NCBI GenBank assembly: GCA_017625095.1
Contig: JAGALQ010000024.1
Location: 274,619-338,618 of the forward strand
Length of the DNA: 64,000 nt
Origin: Clostridia bacterium
Lineage (GTDB): Bacteria; Bacillota; Clostridia; Oscillospirales; Acutalibacteraceae
Direction: 5' to 3'
The notes beneath the pieces are model-generated. The model did not search any database. It was not told where the DNA came from and saw only the letters and a list, made by a program, of their open reading frames with translations. Of this stretch, positions 44,209 through 53,411 are shown piece after piece. Position numbers and translations under genes: made by a program. Positions within the stretch are counted from its first letter, which is position 1, and every line of letters begins with the position of its first letter.

Positions 44209-45085
44209 AAACACTCTCTCACCCAAAACACGAAAGGTATTGGACCTTGCAGTTGATAACATTGTATGGATAATCGGCTGTACACTTTATGCGGTGGCAA
44301 TTAACTTTTTCAACGTACCTAACCGTATTTCTCAGGGCGGATTTTCAGGTCTTGCAATTGTAATAAACTATCTGACCGACCTGCCCGTCGGTGCAATCAA
44401 CCTTGCGCTGAACGTACCGATTCTGCTTATTGCACTCAAATTCATCGGCAAGAAGTTTGTCCTAAAAACGCTGTGGGTTACGGTACTGCTGTCGGTCATC
44501 ATTGACCTTGTAGCCCTTATCCCCTACGAGTACACAAGCGATACACTGCTTGCTTCAATTTTCAGCGGTGCACTTCTCGGCGCAGGCGTTGCACTCGTTG
44601 CGGCAAGAGGCTCGACAACAGGCGGCACAGATGTTCTGAGCAAGCTTTTAAGGCTTGTTTTTCCGCATATGTCATACGGCAAGCTTGTTATGTTCAGCGA
44701 TATGGTTGTTATAGCAATTTCGGCAATTGTATTCCGCAGCATTGAAAGCGCACTTTATGCCGCAGTTGTTATCTTTGTAAGCTCAAAGGTTATTGACTAC
44801 ATTCTCTACGGTATGGCAAAGAGCAAGATGCTTATGGTTGTAACAGACCGTGCCGACGAAATATCGCAGGAGCTGGTCAACAACTCACCAAGAGGTGTCA
44901 GCATAATCCCCGCAAAGGGTGCATTCACCGGGCAGGAAAAGAATATGCTCATCTGCGTACTGCGCAGCAATGAGGTTGCGCCCGCAATAAAACTCATCAA
45001 ATCAATTGACCCCAACACATTCACAATCATCACTGAAGCCAACGAAATTATCGGCAAGGGATTCAAACCGACAATCAACGAATAA
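44192..45085 (+). CDS. YitT-family membrane protein (DUF161/DUF2179)
   Basis: A 297-residue protein with five to six membrane segments (~25-190) and a cytoplasmic DUF2179 domain (~215-297, starting MLMVVTDRADEISQ). The RGSTTGGTDVLSKLL stretch in the membrane domain is typical. The transported substrate or role is unknown. It starts with TTG after AAGGTGA and overlaps mrnC. Confidence 0.92.
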   Translation: MSKKNKNTLSPKTRKVLDLAVDNIVWIIGCTLYAVAINFFNVPNRISQGGFSGLAIVINYLTDLPVGAINLALNVPILLIALKFIGKKFVLKTLWVTVLLSVIIDLVALIPYEYTSDTLLASIFSGALLGAGVALVAARGSTTGGTDVLSKLLRLVFPHMSYGKLVMFSDMVVIAISAIVFRSIESALYAAVVIFVSSKVIDYILYGMAKSKMLMVVTDRADEISQELVNNSPRGVSIIPAKGAFTGQEKNMLICVLRSNEVAPAIKLIKSIDPNTFTIITEANEIIGKGFKPTINE

Positions 45086-45096
45086 GGAGAAAAAAG

Positions 45097-46023
45097 ATGA
45101 ACACAAACTTTAAAAAAGCGGTATCAATAATTTGCGCAGTTTTGATGCTCATTCCGTTTATTCTCACCGCATCCGCTTCATACGAAGCTCCGTTTGACAA
45201 CAGCTTTTACTATGAAGAAGGTGCATACACACTCCACTACCGCGTATTCAAAGCGGAAAACGAAAAGGCAAAAGTTCTTATGATTCACGGCTTCGGCTGT
45301 TCAACAAGCACCTGGCAGCCTATAGCCAAACAGCTTGTTGATGACGGCTACACCTGCGTGCTCGTTGACCTGCCCGGTTTCGGCTACAGCACAAGAGAAA
45401 CAGAGGTTGCTGACGAGGATTACAGAGTCCGTGAAGAACTTGTAATCAACCTGATGAAATCAATCGCTCCGATCAAAGAATGGCACATTGCAGGTCATTC
45501 AATGGGCGGCGGTGTTTCAATGAACATTGCTTGTCTTGCTCCCGAAATCAAATCACTTATGCTCTTCTGTCCCTGCCCCATCGCTTCAATGGAGGGTGCT
45601 ATGGGCGATATGATGAGTTCAAAAATTATGGGTGTTATGGCAAACTTCATTTTTGAGCATCTGACAAAGGTCACTCCCCTGCTCAGACTTGTAGCTCTGA
45701 TGGCATTTATGGATTTTGATTTCACAATGGACTATGACCTTTCTCTTTTCTCTGCACCGCTTCAGATACATAACACAGGCTACAGCAACATGATAACATC
45801 AGCCAAAGCGATGCCTAACGATTTTACTGAAATCTCTGCACTTAAAATGCCCGTGCTTCTTGTTCAGGCAGACAAAGACCTTGTGTTGACAGACGCTATG
45901 AAAACTCAGGTTGACGAAGCATTCCCCAACGCTGAAAAACACACCGTATCGGGCGGCGGACATCTTTGCATAGAGAATCACGACGAAGAGCTTGCAAAGA
46001 TTATAGACGAATTTATAGGCTGA
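45097..46023 (+). CDS. Exported alpha/beta hydrolase
   Basis: A 308-residue hydrolase with an N-terminal signal peptide (1-~28, LMLIPFILTASAS). The triad is visible: nucleophile Ser in IAGHSMGGG (~133-141), an acid near VQADKDLVL, and His in SGGGHLCIE. The oxyanion-loop motif is MIHGFG. Likely an extracellular esterase or lipase-like enzyme; substrate unknown. Last gene of the DUF1015-obg operon, followed by a strong hairpin. Confidence 0.88.
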   Translation: MNTNFKKAVSIICAVLMLIPFILTASASYEAPFDNSFYYEEGAYTLHYRVFKAENEKAKVLMIHGFGCSTSTWQPIAKQLVDDGYTCVLVDLPGFGYSTRETEVADEDYRVREELVINLMKSIAPIKEWHIAGHSMGGGVSMNIACLAPEIKSLMLFCPCPIASMEGAMGDMMSSKIMGVMANFIFEHLTKVTPLLRLVALMAFMDFDFTMDYDLSLFSAPLQIHNTGYSNMITSAKAMPNDFTEISALKMPVLLVQADKDLVLTDAMKTQVDEAFPNAEKHTVSGGGHLCIENHDEELAKIIDEFIG

Positions 46024-46038
46024 TTTCAGCCACTTAAA

Positions 46039-46078
46039 AAGGCTTGCTGAGGATATCCTCGGCAAGCCTTAAATTATT
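46039..46078. terminator. Bidirectional terminator
   Basis: A 16+16-base inverted repeat (46039-46054, 46055-46070) with one G-T pair, flanked by TTAAAA and TTAAATTATTT, between converging genes. Confidence 0.85.
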
Positions 46079-46083
46079 TCTGC

Positions 46084-48696
46084 TTATTTTGTAAGCAATT
46101 CATAGAGTTTCTGACAGTGACCTGACTTTGAGATAAAGAATTCTTTGCAGCGCTTTGCATAAACTTCGTCCGGCTTCATATCGTTAACGATAAGCTTTTC
46201 GAGGTTTGCAAGAAGCTCATCCGCATTCATTGCAAGCGCACCGAAAGCTTCTTCAAGCGGAAGATCCAGCTCGTTATAATCGTGTGTAATGCCTGCTCTG
46301 AAAAGCTCATAATCAGGCACGAAATAAAGAATCGGTCTGTCAAGATAGACAAAATCGAAAACGATTGATGAATAGTCAGTAATCATGAGAGCGTATTTAT
46401 CCATATCGTCAATCTTCTGAGTGACGGAAATCCTCGGATTATTCACATTGAAGTACTTGTCATAATCCTTAAAAATGGGATGATTCTTGAAATCAAGCTG
46501 ATAATCATACTTTTCAAGAAGCTTGGCAAGCTCAGGCGAATTGAGGAAAGCATTGATTTCTTTATAGAAATCGGATGCAAGGAATTTCTTTTCAAGAAGC
46601 TGACGGGTATTGTTCTCGTATTCACCGATCAGGTCCTTACGCCACGACGGAGAGAAAAGAATCTTTCGCTTTGCAACCGAATCGGCTGCGACAGCATCAA
46701 AACGGGGCATACCGCTTGCAAGCAAATCCGCATCCTTAAAGTTGTATATACGCTTGAAATTCTCACGCTCAAACTCGGATGAAATTACAACCTTATCAAC
46801 GTTTGACCGCTCTTTGGAATAGAGAATGGGCAGACGTGCGTGGAGAATACCGTGCTGAAGATAGACAAACTCACACTTGAGAATATCCGAATACCAGCGA
46901 AGAGGCAAGCCGTCAAACGGGCTCATAATAGAGAGCGAATTAAACGATGTGAGCACCTTTTCGCAGTTGAAGAAAAGCATCTTATGCTTAAAGCTCTTGA
47001 ACTTAACAAGGTACTTTCTCTGTGCAGCAGTAAATTTATCTTTTTTGTCGTTGACATTATCGGTTATATAGTATCTGTCTATACCGTCTTTCATTGAAAA
47101 ATCGTGGATAAACTGATAGTAAGCGTTATCAAATATACCCTCACGGTCACAATATATCCAGATACGTTTATCGGTTCCTGATTTCTGAGCCATTTTGCGG
47201 TAAATAAACGCTGCCTTGCTCTCAGTCATAACAGCCTTATCCGCACTGTTACGTGCAGCAGCAAGTGCCTCGGCAGACCCTTTTTTCAGAGAAAAAGCTC
47301 TGGTGTTGGAATCAAATTTTATAACATAGCCGCCGTTAGCAACAGTGGATTTAACCTTATTGACAGCGCTCTTGAAACCAAAGAAAACGTTAGGTGTGCA
47401 GCTGTGACCGTCAACGCAGGCGGTGAAAACCAGACCGATTTTGTCGGGAAGATCAATAACAGCGTCGAAGCCTGCAAAATCGTTTGTCAGTGTCTTGCCC
47501 TTATAATAGCTGTAGGATGATTTTTCGACAGGCATTTCGATAATCCGACCGTCAGAAAAATTACAGTACAGTCTGACATCCTCTGCAGCACCGACACCGT
47601 TTTTGAAGAATCCTGAAGCATAAAGCTTACCGTTAACAACCTTGAAGGTGTTGAATGTAATTAAGTGAGGCTGGCAATAAATCAGACAGTCATCAACATA
47701 AGCACACTGATACTGCGAATTGGAAACCAACGTGTATTCCTCACCCTTAAGCTTCATAAAGAAATCAACATGATAAGGATCAATATATATTGAATCGGCA
47801 ATTATTTTATTATCAACACGGCTGAGAAGATTGCGTATTATATCAAGCTGAGCCTTCTTGACCGACTCATCACTATGTGAAACAAGAAGGTCCGAAGTGA
47901 TTCGCCAGCCAAGGTTGTAAACAACAAGAGCCTGAGCGATAGGATGAGGTTTGCCGTTTTTATCACAGAATGAATCAAGAAGATTTGAGAAAAAGCCTGC
48001 AAACTGATCAAAACAGTAATACGGCGAATTCATCGTACTGCTTGCAGAGCCGGAGTGACGGTAATAAGTATATACCGCATCTTTACAGAATCCGAGCTTT
48101 TCCTTTTTCATCAGCCACGAGAAGATAAACCACTGGTCTTCACCCAGAGAAAGGCTTTCATCAAAAAGTATCCTGTCTTTTTCAGGTACGTTTTTGACAC
48201 AGATATTCATCGTCGTCTGAAGAATATTGGCATTCTTGCTGATGTCGTAAACTCCGCTTTCGGTAAGAATATCAAAACGCTTGTGAGTTGATATCTCGCC
48301 CTTTTCATTGAGATAATCAATTGAATATGTAACAAGGTCAACTTCGCTATAATGAGCCTCGAAAAAATCATATATCGCCTGAAGACTGCACGCTTTAATT
48401 GTGTCGTCAGCATCGAGGAACATAATATACTTACCCTGCGCCAGCTCGATACCTTTATTGCGGGCACTCGAAACGCCGCCGTTTTCTTTTGCAAAGTATA
48501 CGATATTTTTATCCTGACGGGCAAACTCCTCACAAACAGCTCCGCCGTTATCGGAAGAACCGTCATTGATAAATATTATCTGAAAATCTTCGGAAGGCAT
48601 TGTCTGCTTTTTAAGGCTTTCAACACAACCTCTGATATATTTTTCGCAGTTGTACACGGGAATGATTACAGAAATCTTGTATTTGTATTCAGACAT
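46084..48696 (-). CDS. GT2 glycosyltransferase fused to CDP-glycerol glycerophosphotransferase-like domain
   Basis: An 870-residue two-domain wall-polymer enzyme. Residues 1-~230 are a GT2 (GT-A) domain: VIIPVYNCEKYIRGC, FINDGSSDN and FLDADD. Residues ~510-870 are TagF/TarF-like: LQHGILHA, FSPSWRKD, FKNHPIF and MITDYSSIVFDFVYL. A middle region (~330-480) has no clear assignment. It probably builds or decorates a teichoic-acid-like or phosphoglycerol polymer on the cytoplasmic face. It stands alone, with no other teichoic-acid genes in the window. Weak ribosome site. Confidence 0.9.
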   Translation of the reverse strand: MSEYKYKISVIIPVYNCEKYIRGCVESLKKQTMPSEDFQIIFINDGSSDNGGAVCEEFARQDKNIVYFAKENGGVSSARNKGIELAQGKYIMFLDADDTIKACSLQAIYDFFEAHYSEVDLVTYSIDYLNEKGEISTHKRFDILTESGVYDISKNANILQTTMNICVKNVPEKDRILFDESLSLGEDQWFIFSWLMKKEKLGFCKDAVYTYYRHSGSASSTMNSPYYCFDQFAGFFSNLLDSFCDKNGKPHPIAQALVVYNLGWRITSDLLVSHSDESVKKAQLDIIRNLLSRVDNKIIADSIYIDPYHVDFFMKLKGEEYTLVSNSQYQCAYVDDCLIYCQPHLITFNTFKVVNGKLYASGFFKNGVGAAEDVRLYCNFSDGRIIEMPVEKSSYSYYKGKTLTNDFAGFDAVIDLPDKIGLVFTACVDGHSCTPNVFFGFKSAVNKVKSTVANGGYVIKFDSNTRAFSLKKGSAEALAAARNSADKAVMTESKAAFIYRKMAQKSGTDKRIWIYCDREGIFDNAYYQFIHDFSMKDGIDRYYITDNVNDKKDKFTAAQRKYLVKFKSFKHKMLFFNCEKVLTSFNSLSIMSPFDGLPLRWYSDILKCEFVYLQHGILHARLPILYSKERSNVDKVVISSEFERENFKRIYNFKDADLLASGMPRFDAVAADSVAKRKILFSPSWRKDLIGEYENNTRQLLEKKFLASDFYKEINAFLNSPELAKLLEKYDYQLDFKNHPIFKDYDKYFNVNNPRISVTQKIDDMDKYALMITDYSSIVFDFVYLDRPILYFVPDYELFRAGITHDYNELDLPLEEAFGALAMNADELLANLEKLIVNDMKPDEVYAKRCKEFFISKSGHCQKLYELLTK

Positions 48697-48728
48697 ACTT
48701 CAACAATCCTTTGCATCATAATATATTT

Positions 48729-48757
48729 ATAATACTATATATTGGTAAAAAAAGCAA
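48729..48757 (-). promoter_or_regulatory. Candidate promoter of the GT2/TagF-like gene
   Basis: TTGCTT (48757-48752), 17-base spacer, TATTAT (48734-48729) on the minus strand, about 33 bases before the ATG. Confidence 0.55.
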
Positions 48758-48793
48758 TAGGAATATGAGTGAGTTTACCCGATGCTTACATCT

Positions 48794-48825
48794 AAAAAAA
48801 CTGCCCTCACATAAAGTGAGAGCAG
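48794..48825 (-). terminator. Terminator of the alaX/GNAT-GH78 unit
   Basis: 10-bp stem (48801-48810 with 48816-48825, one mismatch) followed on the minus strand by seven T residues. Confidence 0.88.
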
Positions 48826-48844
48826 AAAAAGTTTTAACATATAA

Positions 48845-51178
48845 TTACAGATATCTGATTATCGAAGCAACAACTGCACCGAACATCGGATGTGAATGAG
48901 AGTCAGCACCGTTCCAGTTTTCCCACAGCGTTGTTGCACCGCAGTCACGCATATAGCGGAATGTTCCTATACCGTCACCGCTTGTGAGAAGGCGTTTTGC
49001 AAGCTCTTTATCCCCTCTCTCACAAAGAATACGCACAAGAATATCCGTGCCGAAAATGCCCGTATCAAATTTCCCGAGAGCAGAATATTTTTCGAGCACG
49101 TTTTTATATACGCGCTCATCGCCGAGACCAAGGTCTGCCGCGTAAGCATCAGCACCCTGCACACCGCCGCAGAATGAACCTGTTGCATTGTCATAATACT
49201 TATCGAGCATTGCTTTTTCAGCAGCTGCACTGCGGCTTTCCATATCTTCCGCATTATCTATACCGAGGATTTTACCGATTTCTTTGACAATACGGACAGC
49301 TTTAATATAGAAATATGTATTGACAAACGGCTCAGGAAGAATAACCTTTTCGGGCGGACACCAATCGCCAAGGCACCAGCCACCCTCTTCACCTCTTACA
49401 ACGAGGTTGCCCTCGCTGTGGGTTTCCATATACTGAAGATACTTGAGCATATTGGGATAGTATTTTTTCAGCACATCTTTATCGCCGTAATGCTTATAGA
49501 AAGTATAAGGCACAAACACTATTGCGCCGCCCCAGCCTCCGGGACCGCCGCCGCCACCGTAAAACGGTGCCGTATGCTGAACGTGACCGCCGTAGATATC
49601 CTGACAGTCAGCAACGTCCTGCATCCACTTGCGGTACATATCCTCTGCATCAAAGCAAAGCATTGCCGCATCGCAGGCAAGCTGACCGTCACCCGTGTAA
49701 CCAAGACGCTCTCTGTGAGGACAGTCGGACGGTACGCAGCAGTGAACGTTATTGAGCTGTGTGCGGATATATGTATCGACAATCCACTGAAGCATATCAT
49801 CATCGCTCTTATAGTCGGTGATGACTTTCATATCCGTATGTACAACTGCAAACTCGGTCGGATATGCTCTGCCCTCTACCTCAAAATATCTGCAGCCGTG
49901 CCACGTAAAACGCGGATAAAACTGATGGTCTTTTTGCTCTTCAGAGAATACAAACTCATCCCTCTGCATACGGAAATGCATACCGAGAGTATCAAATTCA
50001 AGTGATCCGTCTTCATTGAGTTCTTCAGAGAAACGAACAAAAGCTCTTTCATCGGTTATTGCCTTTTCGTCAAAAACGATTTTAGGATAACCAGAAACAT
50101 TTTCACCAAGGTCATATATTGCGGTATCGCCAAAAGAATAAATCTTCTTCGGGATTATTTTGCGTATTTCACAGTCGGGTGTACAGGTCTGCTTTGTAAG
50201 CAGCGCAAGCGGTCTTTCAAGCTTAACTGTCTTCTTCCACTCACCCTTGCCGATAAGGCGTGCATCGTGAGTTTCGCCGAAATAGATATTTGTGCGTGTT
50301 ATATAAGAATCGCGCCATTCAACGTCGGTATCAGATTTTGAAACAAGAGTATCACCTTCCAGAATCTTGAAAGCAAGCTTGAGCTGACCGTATTCGACCA
50401 TTCCCTCATTACGGCTCTGATTCTGACCGTACCAACCTGCACCTATGTGGAATTCAATAACATTCTTACCCTGCTTGACAAGGCTTGAAATATCGTTCTC
50501 AACATAGTGAATACGGTGAATTATCGTATCGTATATCGGCATATGTATTTTTGTCAGGTCGCGCTTTTCATAGTTAGTCCACGCAGGTGTGAGAAGAGCA
50601 TCCGTTACAGGCTGACCGTTGACAGTGATATGCGAAAAGCCGAGTCCGCATGAAACAAGCATTACGGCAGATGCATCCGTTATGTTAAAGGTTTTGCGTG
50701 CATATACGGCAACGCTGTCTTTTTCAAAACCGACCCAATCGCAATCGTCAAAAACAAGATCCATCTGCATATCGACGTGAGGCAGATTTTCTTCCATAAA
50801 TTCAACGCCTGCAATCGCAAAGCCGAACTTTTCATAGAAAGGAACAGCGTGAGTCTGACCGCTGATTTTTATTGTTTTTGAGCCAAGCTGTTTAGCTTTT
50901 TCGATAAGAGCCTGTGTAACTTTTGAGCCGAGACCTGTGCCGCGCAGCGACTTTTTTACAGCGATTCTGCCAAGCTTCCATACACATTCTTCAAGCTGAA
51001 TAAGTCTGCCTGTTGCCACGGTTTCACCGCTGTCTTCAACAATATAGTGCCAGGCAACACTCTCATACTCATCGTCTTCAAGATGAGCAGGAAAGCCTTG
51101 CTCGCCTACAAACACCTCATCTCTGAGAGGCTTTGCAAGCTGATGTCCTTCTGATCCGTAATACCATTTTTCTGTCAT
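48845..51178 (-). CDS. GNAT acetyltransferase fused to GH78 alpha-L-rhamnosidase-like enzyme
   Basis: A 777-residue protein made of two unrelated domains. Residues 1-~142 are an ElaA/YjcF-like GNAT domain: VGEQGFP near 24, acetyl-CoA loop RGTGLG (79-84) and PFYEKFGF. From ~147 on it is GH78: N-terminal beta domains, then the (alpha/alpha)6 barrel with SDCPHRERLGYTGDGQLA (catalytic Glu in RER) and CLGDWCPPE. There is no signal peptide, so the rhamnosidase is cytoplasmic. The ATG at 51178 has a GAGGTG site. The reading frame runs through both domains without interruption. It follows alaX by 10 bases. Confidence 0.88.
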   Translation of the reverse strand: MTEKWYYGSEGHQLAKPLRDEVFVGEQGFPAHLEDDEYESVAWHYIVEDSGETVATGRLIQLEECVWKLGRIAVKKSLRGTGLGSKVTQALIEKAKQLGSKTIKISGQTHAVPFYEKFGFAIAGVEFMEENLPHVDMQMDLVFDDCDWVGFEKDSVAVYARKTFNITDASAVMLVSCGLGFSHITVNGQPVTDALLTPAWTNYEKRDLTKIHMPIYDTIIHRIHYVENDISSLVKQGKNVIEFHIGAGWYGQNQSRNEGMVEYGQLKLAFKILEGDTLVSKSDTDVEWRDSYITRTNIYFGETHDARLIGKGEWKKTVKLERPLALLTKQTCTPDCEIRKIIPKKIYSFGDTAIYDLGENVSGYPKIVFDEKAITDERAFVRFSEELNEDGSLEFDTLGMHFRMQRDEFVFSEEQKDHQFYPRFTWHGCRYFEVEGRAYPTEFAVVHTDMKVITDYKSDDDMLQWIVDTYIRTQLNNVHCCVPSDCPHRERLGYTGDGQLACDAAMLCFDAEDMYRKWMQDVADCQDIYGGHVQHTAPFYGGGGGPGGWGGAIVFVPYTFYKHYGDKDVLKKYYPNMLKYLQYMETHSEGNLVVRGEEGGWCLGDWCPPEKVILPEPFVNTYFYIKAVRIVKEIGKILGIDNAEDMESRSAAAEKAMLDKYYDNATGSFCGGVQGADAYAADLGLGDERVYKNVLEKYSALGKFDTGIFGTDILVRILCERGDKELAKRLLTSGDGIGTFRYMRDCGATTLWENWNGADSHSHPMFGAVVASIIRYL

Positions 51179-51188
51179 AAAAAGCACC

Positions 51189-52346
51189 TCACTGTTCTGT
51201 TGCCGTTAAAAATCCGAGTATTTCTTCCTTGCCTGCGGTTACACTGCCCTGAATCATTTCAGGCTTACCGCCGCCTCTGCCACCGAGTGCGGCATTAAAC
51301 TGTTTTGCAAACACGGAAAGGTTTATATTTTTACTGCCCAGGCAGTATTTGTATCCGTTTTCAGCTGCAGCAAATGCACCGAAGATGCCGGCGCACAGCT
51401 CTTTGCCTGCATTTACAATTTCTCTCAGTCCGTCACCGTCAGCATCGTCCGCAAATACGCAGACATTACCTTCGGATGCACAAAGGCGTCTGATATATTT
51501 CTCTGTCTTTTCTTTATTCAATTTTTCAATTTCAAAATCAAGTCTTGCTTTTTCTGCTTTAAGCTGTTCCACAGCCTGAGCAATTTCATTCTCTTTTGCA
51601 CACAGTGAAGCAGAAACAGCACTTACACTTGCGCACCTTACGCAGTAATCCTCAAGCGCATCATATCCGCATTTGAGAAGAAGCCTTGTACCGCCTCTGT
51701 GACTCTGATGTGAAAGAATTTTTATAAGGCCTATTTCTCCTGTTCTTAAAACGTGCGGTGCACAACAAGCACAAAGGTCATAGCCTTCTATTTTGACAAG
51801 GCGCACATCTTCAGTCAGCTCAAGCTTACTTCTGTAGTTAATCGTTTCAAGTTCACTTTCGGTAGGATAAAAACAGCTGACCGCAACGTTTTCAAACACA
51901 GCTTTATTGGCAATAAGCTCAATCTTCCTTACATCTTCTTCGGTAAGAGGACCGCTCAGATCAGCCGTAATACCAAACGTTCCCATATGAAAGCCTGTAT
52001 TTTCATAGCCGAAGAGCTTATGAGCGACACCGCAAACTATATGCTCTCCCGTATGATTCTGCATTCTCGGGAAACGAACAGACCAATCAATCTCACCGCG
52101 AACAGTGCTGCCGACCTCAAATTCACAGTCAACACTGTGATATATAACACCGTCGATTTCATTCACGTCTTTTACGGCTATACCGTCAATTGTGCCTTCG
52201 TCGGCAAGCTGACCGCCACCATTCGGAAAAAATGCGGTAGCGGCAAGTGCAACAAGAAAACCGCTGTCGACCTTTTTACACTTCGTAACAACAGAATTAA
52301 ATTCTTTTATATGCCCGTTATCGTAAAGTCTTTCTGTTATAATCAT
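51189..52346 (-). CDS. Alanyl-tRNA editing protein, AlaX with DHHA1 domain
   Basis: A 385-residue stand-alone relative of the AlaRS editing half that deacylates mischarged Ser- or Gly-tRNA-Ala. The N-terminal barrel has FPNGGGQLAD (40-49), the zinc motif HTGEH (98-102), and CCAPH (194-198). A coiled coil (~250-285) leads to DHHA1 with GGRGGGKPEM. I chose the ATG at 52346 (GGAGAG site); the in-frame extension upstream crosses the leader terminator. A consensus promoter and attenuator-like hairpin precede it. It is the first gene of a unit with the GNAT-GH78 fusion. Confidence 0.9.
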   Translation of the reverse strand: MIITERLYDNGHIKEFNSVVTKCKKVDSGFLVALAATAFFPNGGGQLADEGTIDGIAVKDVNEIDGVIYHSVDCEFEVGSTVRGEIDWSVRFPRMQNHTGEHIVCGVAHKLFGYENTGFHMGTFGITADLSGPLTEEDVRKIELIANKAVFENVAVSCFYPTESELETINYRSKLELTEDVRLVKIEGYDLCACCAPHVLRTGEIGLIKILSHQSHRGGTRLLLKCGYDALEDYCVRCASVSAVSASLCAKENEIAQAVEQLKAEKARLDFEIEKLNKEKTEKYIRRLCASEGNVCVFADDADGDGLREIVNAGKELCAGIFGAFAAAENGYKYCLGSKNINLSVFAKQFNAALGGRGGGKPEMIQGSVTAGKEEILGFLTATEQ

Positions 52347-52377
52347 ATTTATTGCTCTCCAAAAAACTGAAAATTCT

Positions 52378-52413
52378 AAAAAAACCACTTCGCCGCATAA
52401 AACGGGAAGTGGC
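52378..52413 (-). promoter_or_regulatory. Attenuator-like intrinsic terminator in the alaX leader
   Basis: On the minus strand, stem CCACTTC/GAAGTGG (52412-52406 with 52391-52385) with an inner CCG/CGG pair and an immediate seven-T run. It lies about 30 bases after the predicted transcription start and 32 bases before the alaX ATG, so most transcripts should end here unless it is relieved. It may instead end an independent ~65-base RNA. Confidence 0.75.
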
Positions 52414-52448
52414 ATTCAGTAAAAAACAATAATAATATTTGTGTTTTA

Positions 52449-52477
52449 ATTATACAACATACAGAACACGTTGTCAA
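52449..52477 (-). promoter_or_regulatory. Perfect consensus promoter of alaX
   Basis: TTGACA (52477-52472), 17-base spacer, TATAAT (52454-52449) on the minus strand: both hexamers perfect. Confidence 0.88.
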
Positions 52478-52650
52478 TAAAGCATCCTAAAAAATATAAT
52501 ATTATGAAAAAAAGCTAAATAAAACCAACAAGGCATAGAAAAACTGTATGCATCTTTTTATCGCTGATATATAATTCAAAGCCTTTTCAGACAGATTAAT
52601 AAGCACTACAGACAGCATATATAAAACATATGATGTTTTTATAAAATAAG
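52478..52650. other. Intergenic spacer with no recognised feature
   Basis: The alaX-YgjP intergenic region is 375 bases. Apart from the two divergent promoters and the alaX leader hairpin, this A/T-rich stretch shows no gene or clear structure that I can support. Confidence 0.6.
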
Positions 52651-52679
52651 TTGACGGTTTGCAAGGTATAATGTATAAT
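52651..52679 (+). promoter_or_regulatory. Promoter of the YgjP-like gene
   Basis: TTGACG (52651-52656), 17-base spacer, TATAAT (52674-52679), 42 bases before the ATG. Confidence 0.82.
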
Positions 52680-52721
52680 ATTTCAGCAGACTAAATACTT
52701 GGTAACTATAGGTATATAAGA

Positions 52722-53396
52722 ATGAAATATACATATACGATTAAGCGAAGCAAAAGAAAAACGATATCGCTCACCGTAAAACCCGACTGCACACTTGAAG
52801 TGCGCGCACCGCTGACAACAAGCCGGCAGAGAATTGACGAATTCGTGTCTGCAAACAGTATATGGATAGAGAAAAACATTTTCAAAATGCAGCAACTGGC
52901 GAAAGAAAAACAGAGTTTTATTCTTGATTACTCAAGCAAGGTCCATTTTTTCGGTATCAGGCTTCCGATTGAAAAAACTCAAATCCGCAAGGCAAAGCTC
53001 GAAGATAACCGGATACTGATGCCGCCTGATCTTGACAGTGACAGTATCCGACAACATCTTGTTGCATTATATAAAGACACTGCACGCCAATATATCAGCA
53101 CACGACTCCTCTTTTTTTCACAAAAGCTCGGCATAAATCCGAGCAAGCTTATGATAACAAGTGCAAAAACGAACTGGGGCAGTTGTACGGCTGACAGAGT
53201 TCATTTTTCGTGGCATCTGATAATGGCTGAAAAAGAAGTTATTGACTACGTGATAATACACGAGCTGACACACATAATCCACCATAATCACAGCCCGTAT
53301 TTCTGGGCTGAAGTTGCAAGACACTGTCCCGATTACAAGATATTACGCGCAAGACTGAAATACTATTCAGATGTGTTAAACAAAGAAAATTGGTAA
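52722..53396 (+). CDS. YgjP/DUF45-type zinc metallopeptidase-like protein
   Basis: A 224-residue member of the YgjP-like (DUF45, M48-related) family. The zinc motif is HELTH (180-184) with a further conserved NHSPYFW; NWGSC (151-155) is also typical. Characterised relatives are described as metal-dependent hydrolases; the cellular substrate is unsettled. Cytoplasmic, no signal peptide. The ATG has only a weak TAGG site. The beta-helix gene follows after 15 bases. Confidence 0.88.
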   Translation: MKYTYTIKRSKRKTISLTVKPDCTLEVRAPLTTSRQRIDEFVSANSIWIEKNIFKMQQLAKEKQSFILDYSSKVHFFGIRLPIEKTQIRKAKLEDNRILMPPDLDSDSIRQHLVALYKDTARQYISTRLLFFSQKLGINPSKLMITSAKTNWGSCTADRVHFSWHLIMAEKEVIDYVIIHELTHIIHHNHSPYFWAEVARHCPDYKILRARLKYYSDVLNKENW

Positions 53397-53411
53397 AGGA
53401 AGGAAATAAAC

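Noticed and set aside
48845-51178. Two separate genes (GNAT and GH78)
   Set aside because: There is no stop codon, frameshift or internal strong ribosome site at the junction around residue 145; the single frame is continuous.
52347-52415. Extended alaX start at 52415
   Set aside because: The in-frame extension runs through the leader terminator and T-run, has no ribosome site, and encodes no family residues, whereas 52346 has GGAGAG.
52347-52477. T-box leader for alaX
   Set aside because: The conserved AGGGTGG-type T-box sequence and specifier stem are absent and the leader is too short.
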